Shown in pieces: positions 10,285 through 20,900 of a stretch of 64,000 nucleotides of DNA. The translations under genes and the position numbers were made by a program. Origin of the DNA: Paratinospora sagittata (lineage: Eukaryota; Streptophyta; Magnoliopsida; Ranunculales; Menispermaceae); contig CM069602.1 in the NCBI GenBank assembly GCA_035771175.1, positions 13,787,116-13,851,115 on the forward strand, read 5' to 3'. The notes under the pieces were generated by a model. The model was given only the letters and a program-made list of their open reading frames with translations, made no database searches and was not told the origin of the DNA. Numbering within the stretch: the first letter of the stretch is position 1; each line of letters opens with the position of its first letter.

Positions 10285-13246
10285 TGTGACGCCCCGAAAA
10301 TTATTTCATCTAGCCCATAACCCAATTGTATTTTGCCCAAACTCTATGTGTTGCCTTGATATGTTTGGTGTTTGTTTGATGATTGTTTAATGTTTGTATA
10401 GTTAATGCTTGATAATGTATATAAATATATGTATCATAAATTGTATATGAGTCATGTTAAATTAAAGTTTAATGCATATGTTATTATTTATGCATGGGCT
10501 CATTAAACCATGAATTGATATGGGTTAGGATTGATGGAATAAAAGGATAAATGAAATTGAAGATTTGGTGTATTAAATGGATTGGACATTTAAAATACAT
10601 GTGGTTGGTATGGGTAGTATGAGACCAACACATGTGAAGGTTGGTGCATGAAAGTGGACAAGTGTCCAATGCCCACTTGTCTTCTTCAAGGAAGTGCTAG
10701 AATGAGTGGAGGGAACCAAGGAGAGGAAAACAAGGAGAGAATCAAGGAGAGAATCAAGGAGGGAATCAAGGAAGTGCTAGAAAGAGGTGAGTGGAGAGAA
10801 AAGAAAGAAGAAGAGAAAGAAAAGAAGAGAAAGGAAAGAAGAAGAGAAAGAAGGAGAGAGTTGCAGGAGTAAGAACCCTGCGAGATTTTCATCAAAGAAG
10901 TGGATCTTTGGAATTTACGGTCAGATTGAGCTCAAATTTTGTCAGCACGTTCGTAGCTTATGGTTCTTCATTCTGGTCGGTGGAGATCTTGATCAGAGGT
11001 TTCTTCTGAGCGATCTAACCTCTCAAACAAAGCTGGCCGGAAAGCCTGGATTTCTCGCACTGTTTCGCTCAAACTTATAGATATCCTAAATCTACCGTTA
11101 GATGGTTATCAAAGTTGGGTATGTAGTTTATAACTGATATTTATACATTCTGAACGGTGGAGATCGTAATTAGAAGCTTGTGCTAAGAGATATAACCTCT
11201 GAAACAAAGCTGGTCGGAATTTCTGGGTTTCTCGTTCCGTTTCGGTAAAACTTGTAGATCTCCTCAACGTACCGTTGGATGGATATCAAATTTGAGTATG
11301 TAGTTTACAACAGATATTTCTGTATTCTGAACGGTGGAAATATTTATACGTTAATTATTTTGTGTGATATAGCCATCTGAGTTTGGGTATTTGCAGCAGG
11401 AAAGGAGAAACTGTCTGATTAGACACTTGCTCATCAAAGATACATATCTTTTCGGTCCACCGTTGGATTGGGCTGATATTTGGACAGAAGGTTTGTTTCT
11501 TCACATACTTCAATCTGTACGGTTGATTTTGTGATTTCATATTTCTGTTGGTAGATTGATACATCTGAACAGAATAATACATGTGAAGAATTGGTAGGGT
11601 TGTTTGTATTAGACCTACATTTAGAATATGAACTTAGACCTTTCCAAATAGCTTGCATGTCAACTATGTTGACCTAGTTGCCATTGTGGATGAACCCATG
11701 ATGCAAAATCAGTGATATACATGGCTGAACATGGCGACCTAGTGTAAATCGACAATATGGCCTAAGTATGGAAAATTTCATATTTTAGGGTTTTTGATGC
11801 TTTTGGCTTAGAATCATTGAATTGATGCAACTTATGTTTAATTAAGCATGATTAGAGTTGATTATGCTACTGATTTGGTGGTTGTGACCATATCATGGGT
11901 TAGGCCTACTTGTGATCAAGTGACCCAAATTTGGACATGTTTATGCCTAAGGAATTGAAAATCAGTATTTTTGATTAATAGAATGGTTTATGAATGAGAA
12001 CTATGCATTAGAGGCCTAAGTCATGTGATTTGAGTTGAATGATGGGATTAAATGGGATTTAGGCCGATTAATTATATGTGGGCTGATTTAGGGTTGATTT
12101 GTAATGTCTATGTAATTGAGCATAGAAATTGATGTATGGTAGGATATTGATGTATGTTTCAGGATCTTGATTGGGTTGATTCGGTTTGGTGGTCGTGTGT
12201 GATTAAATACTCTCGCGAGGCTTGGTTGTGAGTAGGCTTCACTTATGATTATATCATTTATGTCATCATATCACTTATATATATTGTATGTTGAAAGCAT
12301 GAATGTGTTCTAATGTTTTGAATGATGCATTGATTTGAGAAAACCTTATGACTTTGGTTGGGCCCATTTATCTGGCTAATAGGGGGACTTGACCTTGTCA
12401 TAGGAGGGTTTTAAGAAGGAAATGATTGGGATCAACGGCACGGTGAAATAGACGTGGACTAGTAACCCAAGTAAACATGATTGGGATCAACGGCACGGCG
12501 AAATAGACGTGGACTAGTAACCCAAGGCATGTGGAATGTGGATCCAAATTGATAAACTTTTACTTGCATCGAACTTATTATAAATGCTTGATATCTATAT
12601 GTTATGAGCTTTTAATCATGCTACACATTGACATGCATACATGGTTTTTATTGATGAGTATTGATAGCATATTTGAATTCTATTCACTGGGCATCGTTGG
12701 CTCACCCTCATTTTCCTCTTTCAGGTCCTTCTGTCCCGAATAAGGGCAAGGGAGTAGTCATATCTTGAGGGCCTTGCCTGCGAGAGAATCCAAGTCCTCT
12801 ATGTGAGTTGAGAGGCATTTTGATTGAATTGTGTTTTATATTATGAAGTATTATATTTTGGATTATGTAATTATAATACTTACCACATTTTAGTATGGGT
12901 GAGTTGGGACTTGCTAGATAGACCATGTGGGCACATGACGGTTTTTTTTATTTGTACCCACAATTTTGGACTTTATGTGTATGTCAATTTTTAATGGACT
13001 GTAGGAATTATGATTTTATTTATGGTTCATTTTTATGGATTATCTCGTCTTTGATGATTAATACAGTGGGTAGTTTTGTTTAGTACCTTTTGATATTATG
13101 TCGTTGTTTGAGATAAGGCTCGTAGGGTCTCAACCACCTCACGGGAGTTGAGGAGTGGTCGGAGATGCCTACGCCGGGTGTCCCGCCCCGGCATTCCGCA
13201 TGCCATTCCCTGTGGGGTTGGTGGTCCGGGGCGCGGGGTCGCCACA
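10285..13246 (+). repeat. 3' LTR of the Gypsy element
   Basis: It is 2962 bp, the same length as the 5' LTR, with about 99.9% identity by eye (four substitutions seen). It ends CGCCACA and is followed by the ACCCC target duplication. Confidence 0.97.
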
Positions 13247-13251
13247 ACCCC

Positions 13252-13433
13252 AGTAGAAGAGCACTGCAGCGGGAGGGACGTGGGACCCAGAGAATTTAAA
13301 GATGGTTCAAAATAAGAACTCAGAGAACTATGAAAGACCACACGTGGTTCAACTCCACCCTAGTATACCTTAAGGGAGACTTGAACTCATGACCCTATGG
13401 TGGTTTCAACCATTTGAGCTAACGCTTGATTGC
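13252..13433 (-). mobile_element. SINE, tRNA-like head and body (split by the Gypsy element)
   Basis: On the minus strand the head carries a box A-like GTTAGCTCAAATGG (about 13410-13424) and a box B-like GAGTTCAAGTCTC (about 13375-13388), the RNA polymerase III promoter layout of tRNA-derived SINEs. The body runs into the Gypsy insertion and resumes at 2928, ending in an A tail at about 2884. Total reconstructed length is about 228 bp. The 12-bp outer target duplication (13434-13445 and 2871-2882) confirms that both parts are one insertion. Confidence 0.8.
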
Positions 13434-13688
13434 AATACTCTAGAGTTCCAAATGAACAATCTCTTGGGATGCATGTCAAGGGATAAAGATAAAAGATAAA
13501 AAGGGTTTTCTCATCACTTGTAGAGGCACTTCTCTTCCTTGAGGCCCACCAATTTGAATAGATACATACTTTGACTACATTTGATCCTTTCAAGAGAATA
13601 ACTAGACTAGGAAGCCATCTTATTTGGTTGACATGGCTAAATTTATTCATTTCAAAAGAATTAGAATAATTTAATTATTATTTATATT

Positions 13689-13950
13689 GTTAGCTTCTTC
13701 GTGGATGGTGGCTTTTAATCTTAATAGGGCAGCTTTTTCTTTTTCATGAACGAGTGATTTTAGAACTGGAAGACTTGTCTTGTTTAATTGTTGTGTTTAT
13801 TTCTCTTTCTTGAGTGTTGTGTTTAATTTTGTTGATTTTGTTTCTGTTGGTTTGAGTACTGCTGGTATTCTATTGATGTTGTCCCACTTTTCGTTGCTTT
13901 TAATATCAACATATATATATATATGCTTGTTTATTCTTAAAAAAAAAAAG
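13689..13950 (+). mobile_element. LINE 3' end, second copy
   Basis: It matches the LINE tail at about 1586-1826 (GTTAGCTTCTTCGTGG, then TTGAGTACTGCTGGTA), and ends in a TA microsatellite and an A run at 13939-13950. Only the 3' end is present, as expected of a 5'-truncated LINE insertion. Confidence 0.75.
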
Positions 13951-14912
13951 AAGGAATAACTAAATTATTTGGACCATGCTTAAAAAACACCCCAAAAGTA
14001 ACAAGCTCAGAAGACAACACACTAGATTTCTGACTGAAGTGCTTGACACATTGCACTCAAAATTCCCGATCTCCTTTCTGGTTTATTAATCAAATATGAA
14101 AACATACAACTTAAGCACAGGTGCACATGCATTCTTAAGCAATAAAGGAGAATATTTTCACCATCTAGTATATGGTTAAACATAAGAATAAATGTACAAA
14201 CAACATGACAAAAAGCAAACTCCACCGTTCACTTTAAATAACAAAAGAAAATAGGAAAAAAGAAGAAGAAAGAGCATGAAACTTTGTCACAAACAACTTG
14301 AAGCATTCATTTATCCAAGAAAAAAAATTAAAAAGTACCAAAAACATACATAGAATTCATTTGATTCTTTGAATGGACAGGTCAAATTGCTTTCTTTGTT
14401 CTGTTAAGAGGATTTTCTTTAAATTTTAAGAAAAACAGCTTATGTGCATACCATATCTACATTCCCCATGATCAATTTAAGGAACCTGGTGATCCTACTG
14501 GCAAGAAGAACGACTGCACTAAAAGTGACATCCGAACATTCTCTCAATTAGGAAAAGTCCGTACACCATCTAAGTGTTTCCAAACGCAGAAAAGGTTTCG
14601 AAATTCATATGAATTACAGGAGATTTTCTAGGTCACTTTTGATCTCATCTTTTTTCTTCTTTGACAATAGACATTGGCTGTGAAGCCATTCAGAAAATCG
14701 AAGCACTGCTACTCCAAACACGCAAAAAATATAGCTTGCGTTCCACATTTTTTAAATGTCTTTGTCTTTGAACGCGCACATCAGGCCACCTATGGAAGAC
14801 GCCGGTAAATTTCTATTTTGAACAAGAAAGCTAGTTTGATTGCTTTTACCAAGAGTCTATCCATTTTCATTTGCAAGAAAAATAACACAAAATTACACCT
14901 TAACTAGGTATC
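13951..14912. other. Gene-free stretch, 3' flank of the ClpF gene
   Basis: I see no coding signal or repeat structure here. The right part is probably the 3' UTR of the minus-strand ClpF gene. I could not place its polyadenylation signal with confidence. Confidence 0.5.
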
Positions 14913-17900
14913 TTATCCACTGTCCTCATCAGTTGACTTTTCAGGCACTTCATGGCGGGGCTTATTGAACTTCTCTCGCAGCTGCTTTATTGGTATGAAA
15001 TCTCCCGCTGTGTCCATGCCATAAAACAAGAAGGAGATATATGGATGATCGAATCTTTCCTGTACATGACAAACACAGCCCATATGAAGTCAAAATCAAA
15101 GCTGACAATTGGTACATCTTACACTTTATACCAACCTTGTCTGGTTTTTCAGGGGCTAACAAATTCTCCTCGGGAACTGCACCATAAGGAACCACTCAAG
15201 GAAAAGGTTACGAAAACATACTGAAAAAGCTCTTAAAATGAATGATTTCTATAGAATGACCAATTAGATATGGAAATTAGTTCTAATCTGGTGAAGCTGG
15301 AATTATTAATTAAGAACAAGGTGATTAAAGTAGCCATTACGTCACTTTACCATAAGCCACAAGTAAGTTTGGATCTGCACGCATATCAACCAAGACCTGC
15401 AAAACAAAGAACATGACCTCAACTACGACATGATTGAATGAGCCTCATCTGTTTGATCAACTCATCTAATCCAACTGGCAACTTGGAACTTTTCATCTCT
15501 CTAAATCTAAGCAGCAATTCAAACTGGCCTGCCAGTATTTGATAAAAAGATGTAGATTTTCAAGTGCAATGCAACATGAACTTTTTCCATCACTCTAAAA
15601 TCTAAGCAGCAATGCAGAATGGCCAGCTAGTATTCGACAAAAATAAATTTTCAAGCAGCAATGAAACTTGAACTTTTCATCACTCAACAGTTTACAACTA
15701 AAAGAGCATAAGAATTCCAGATTTCATATTGCAGTCAAAACATTTTGATGATAGAAGCATGATAAAATACCTCAAATCAAAGCATAATAATCTCATAAAA
15801 TAATAAAGAAACTATACAAATAAGAATTGAAAGTTAATTCTGTAATACACATAGAAAAGAACACCTAAGAAAGGATTGGGTGAACCTGATAAAATGGCTG
15901 ATTACACCCACGAGACAGCTTTTCAACTTGAGCAGTTTCCATCCATGAACTCGATTCACAACAAATGGGATCCATTCCACAAACTACAGCTCGATATCCT
16001 GAAACAACAGCACAATTAAAAATGTAATATAGAAAAAACAAAAAAAAAGAAGAAGAAGAAGACCTTTATCAATCCTACCCTAGGAGTATATAGTAGATAG
16101 GTGCCAAACAATAATTAATCCCATTTGGATATACATCAGGGTTTCAAAGGTTGCTGAGACATTGACTACGACATTGCTTAATTGAGTTATTAGCAGGAAC
16201 TAGGTGCCTCTCTCCATTATTCAACTGAACAAAGCCTTTTCCCAACAAATAGATAGTTATTCCATTTTTAAAAAATTTTACTGCTCTCCCATAGTGTATG
16301 AGAAATAGTTTAAATGGGTATGAGAAGAAGAATGAACCCTTTTTTTCCCCTCTTTTCTTAGCTATACACTGACCCACCGCTAGAAACACCGCTAGAAATA
16401 CTAACTTTTCTTGACAACATAAATTTTCTTGAAGACGAAATGTCATTTGATGATGTAAGGTGGCCATGACACTATCCATGCGATGTTGAACACCAGAAAA
16501 CTGGACTTGTACCTTAAACCTTGTAGGTAGGGTTGGATCAGACAAACAAATATTAAAGGCAGGAGCAATGGTGAAAACCATAGAACCATGACTTAAAGTT
16601 GTGATAACAGTGCCTATGTAGGCATGTTCATAATCCAACAGATTTGTATCCAGTAAAGCAACACGGGCAAAGAGAGGTACATCACCTCTGCCATGATAGA
16701 ACAAAACAAATGGAATTGCACCTAAATGAATATGGGTATAGCCATGAGCTAACCAATGACGGATGAATTCAGGTTCAAATTCAAGAGTAACATACTGCTC
16801 TTGATGGCTCTGATACCATTCTTTCCAAGACACTGGCAAACCCATTTATCATTCTCATGTTGATGGTCACTTTATTTGGGATTGTGCCCCAGAATTATGT
16901 GTTCCTTGATGTATCAGAGCCATACATCTACGTATGCTCAGTATGTATTTTGTAATGAATAGCCATATATCCTTCTTTGGATTATGTGCAATAATAGCCT
17001 TGGTTGTGTTTACATGTGTATGTTTACATGTTTACATAAAGATCATTGAACGACTCCGTACGTTCTTGGCTAGTGCATGATGTCACTGTTGAGTCATCTC
17101 CCAGTTTGGTTACTTGTGGTGTTAATAGTACTTGCTATCCTTTTAATTGGTATCTTCCGTTTATGCTTTGTTTTAATTATTTGTGATTCAGTTGAGACTG
17201 ATTCCAATTGAGATAACCTTTAAGTTTTGGGTTGTGGACTTTTGTCACAGAGTTTTCAGGTTTCTGTTTTTCACCCTTTTCCATCCAGTGGATAAAGAGA
17301 CAGTCCAACCAAGCAAGGTGTGTCATACGCGTAAGAGACAGAAGTCTGCTTATATCCATGGATCCCCTTGGTGACAGTCAACCTTCTTCTTCTGTGTCGT
17401 CTTCCACTCCAGTACTTAAGTCATCATCTTTTAATTTCTCTAGTCTCCCGGAATCATGTTTGAAAACAAAAGCATCAAAGATAGATAGATTGATAGAAGT
17501 TACCCACATACCTGATGACAGTAAAGTTAATGAAACTGTTCCCCCTTTGTTAAATCCTTATAGTCTTTTTACTAAAAAGCGTCAATCTTTTACTACTTCC
17601 GTTAGAACGTTAATTTCTCGTAAGGTCCCTCCAATTAAGGAGTATGTCCCAAGTACGGCCCTCACAAACTGCCAGCTTGAATCGACCCATCAAGAGCAGT
17701 ATATTACTCTTGAATTTGAACCTGAATTCATCCGTCATTGGTTAGTTCATGGCTATACCCATATTCATTTAGGTGCAATTCTACTTGTTTTGTCCTATCA
17801 TGGCAGAGGTGATGTACCTCTCTTTGCCCGTGTTGCTTTACTGGATACAAATCTGTTGGATTATGAACATGCCTACATAAGCACTGTTATCACAACTTTA

Positions 17901-20900
17901 AGTCATGGTTCTATGGTTTTCACCATTGCTCTTGATTTTAATATTTGTTTGTTTGATCCAACCCTACCTACAAGGTTTAAGGTACAAGTCCAATTTTCTG
18001 GTGTTCAACATCGCATGGATAGTGTCATGGCCACCTTACATCATCAAATGACATTTCGTCTTCAAGACCATGCCATTCATCTAAGAACTCAGAAGCCACA
18101 TGGCACAGTCATGGCCTTTGTTCATGACAATGAGATTCCAACTATTGTGCAGATCCCTAAGCAAATTCCTCAAAAGGATCTCCACCAGATATTGCCTTTG
18201 ACATGGTTCACCAATTATGAACAGTTCTTAACACGTTCAGAACCAGTCACTAGGACTACATGTCCTCTCATGAAAAAACAGGTTGACGGCTCAGTCAAAA
18301 TCAATTTTGAATCTCCGTCCACATCCCAAGAACTTCTTCCAGTTCATCATTCTATGATGATTCAACCTGTCTTTAAAGATCATACTGACGATCCTCCAAT
18401 CCATTCTTTCCAAGATACTGGCAAACCCATTTATCATTCTCATGTTGATGGTCACTTTATTTGGGATTGTGCCCCAGAATTATGTGTTCCTGGTTGTTCT
18501 TGCCAGGATGATCAAGAATATGAAGATTGGATCGACCCTTCGTGTCGATATGATGCTGATGCTTATCGATAGAAACGCAAGTCCAAGAGGTCTTCGTGTA
18601 GATCTGCTGTCCGAAGATCATATTATGAACCTCCTGCAGCCCCAATGGTTCAACCTTGCTTTCCAATTGGTCCATATGACCAACATTTTCCTCCTTTGAC
18701 AAGAGTTGCAGATCCGACTCATCAGACGACGGCTAAACCTTTTTCAGTTCCTACTAATGGTTCTTCAAAGCCTTTGTCTTAGCCTGAAGAGGTGTTAAAT
18801 TGGCAGACAAAGAATGCTCTTGTTCAGGATCAATTCTTGAAGAAAATTGATGATCAACTTATCAGCCTTTCTTCAACAACGACCAGTCTTGTTCAGAAAA
18901 CAGACATTCAAGCTACTATCAATCAGAAATATTATACTGAACTCACTGCTAAAATCCATAATTTGGATGCTCAGCTACGATATTATCTTCAGCAGAGATA
19001 TACTGGTCCTCATTTTGATGCAGCTGAAAAAGAATTACGTCATCTCAAAGAACAATTATCTTCTGTTACTGCAGATCTGAAAAAGAATCAACAACCTGAG
19101 TACCCAGAAACATATCCTATGTCTCTCAATACTTTCAGGTTACATTCAACCTCACCTATAACCAATCCACCGCCTTCTCAGAATGCATCCCAGACTTTTC
19201 TGTCTAGTCTGTTACTTTCTAAATCTCGAGCAGATGCAGCTACACCTCCACCTCAGAGATTTTCTCCATTTCCAAGACCTCCACTTGTACGTGGTCCCCG
19301 TCCGATGTTTAGAGAAAAAGGAAAACTTCCTATGGTTCCTCCCATGGAACACCAACCAGAGTATTATGATCCTCCAGGTCCTACTACTCTTGGTATTCCT
19401 TCCCTTCCTAAACAACCTCCTACTGAACCTGAACCTGAACCTCCTCCAAGTAATCCAGTTCAGCCCTATTACCAAGATCTTGCAGATCATACTACTGATG
19501 ATGACAATGATGATGCTACAGATGAATCTCCAGTCACACCTTCTGATTCGTCTCCTGATTCTTTTGAATCCATCAATCTTTCCTCATCTTCTGAAGCGGT
19601 TTCTGATTCCTCCACCACTCTTACAGATTCTTATGAATACACTTCAGCTTCTTCTGATGATTCACAGATTATGGATATATCAGCCCTTGCTCAGATTCAC
19701 ATGGCTCAAGGTGCTTCTTCTTCAAATGAGCCTGGTATTCAGGAACTTAATCCTGGAGATGTTGAATTCACTGAAGCTACTGCTGAAACTCCTGCACAAC
19801 CTGCTCCTCGTCAGACTAACCAACATAAACCAGGTAATGGTCCTTGGTTTTCTCTTGACGATGTTCCTCCTGAACAATGGAGACATAAGTTAACCTCATG
19901 GAGTGCATGGATGACCAATCAACTTGTATCGGGAAAAACCTCTCAAGCTGTTCTTATAGATTTTTTCTCTCGTTGTACCAGTTTTGTCCGTGATTGGTTA
20001 ATTAATCTTGGTGAATATTGTATCCTCCAGCTTACTCAACTATCTATAGTTGATGTTTATCACATTATGTTCCAAGAATTCGTCGGAGATCTCTCTATGA
20101 TTGAAAAGAAGTTCAAGCAAGAATTCTTCACTATGAAATGTTGTTCTCTCAACAAAAAAGATCTTCACCGACATTATACCAGAATGATACAACGTTATCA
20201 TCTTCTTGGTGGAAATGACAAACCAGATTTGAAGCATACTTTCATTGCTTCTTTACCACCAGAATGCCATCCAGAACTCAATCGACTTCTTATTGCTACA
20301 AGCAGACCTATGGATCAAATTACTTTTGCTGAAATTTTCCAGAATCTCCTTACAGCAATTGACAAATTATGTGAAATGCGACAATTTGTTAAGGATATGT
20401 CTGATCCTCATACTGATTATAAACAAGCATGTGACAAGAAGTATCTCGAGATTGGATGCAAGACAAAATGTTTTTGTCCAGGCCAAAAAGGCCAGAAAGG
20501 TAAACCTTTTTGGAAGAACAAAAGGAAGAAACCTAAGTTCTTCTCCAGATCTAAGAAAGGTTTTCCATGGAAGAAGAAACGACGTCTCCGCTATTTCAAA
20601 CGCCGTGGTTCTTCTCCTAAAGACTCCAGATGTTATATTTGCAAAAAGCCAGGTCATTATGCAAAACAATGCCCTGACAAGAAAAAAAGGCAACATCTGA
20701 TCCAGCAGATTCAACATTCCTCTTCTCTTCAAGATGATCAGGATATTGAATTTATTTTCTCAGAACAAGAATCTCCTGATGAAGCCACCATGTTTGCTTA
20801 TCAAGACTATTACCTACTCACCATGTCCTTTAAAAACTTTGTTCTCTGCATTTCTTCCCTTTAGTGACTAATGCTGATTCTATACAAAAGAAATCATAAA

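Larger units (their letters stand above)
2929..13246 (+). mobile_element. Complete Tekay/Del-like Ty3/Gypsy retrotransposon, defective
   Basis: The element has two 2962-bp LTRs (TG...CA), a primer-binding site, gag and pol remnants, and a purine-rich tract. It is flanked by the perfect 5-bp duplication ACCCC at 2924-2928 and 13247-13251. The gene order protease, reverse transcriptase, RNase H, integrase and a C-terminal chromodomain-like region, together with long LTRs, fits the Tekay/Del chromoviruses. I see only four substitutions between the LTRs, so insertion is very recent. The interior is nevertheless broken: a gag deletion, TAG stops at 6274, 6758 and 8048, and a frameshift in an A run near 8420. 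It needs proteins from a relative to move. Confidence 0.95.

Noticed and set aside
14952..15224. A 90-codon plus-strand frame
   Set aside because: It is the complement of ClpF exons 7-8, whose minus-strand reading has the right domain and splice sites.
16144..16845. A 233-codon minus-strand frame as a gene
   Set aside because: Only 16427-16807 is viral movement-protein sequence. The rest is intron sequence or a join, and the apparent first residues come from a fused direct fragment. It is a chimeric chance frame.
19183..19893. A Leu-rich 236-codon frame
   Set aside because: It is the +1 shadow of the Pro/Ser/Asp-rich linker of the pararetrovirus coat-protein frame.
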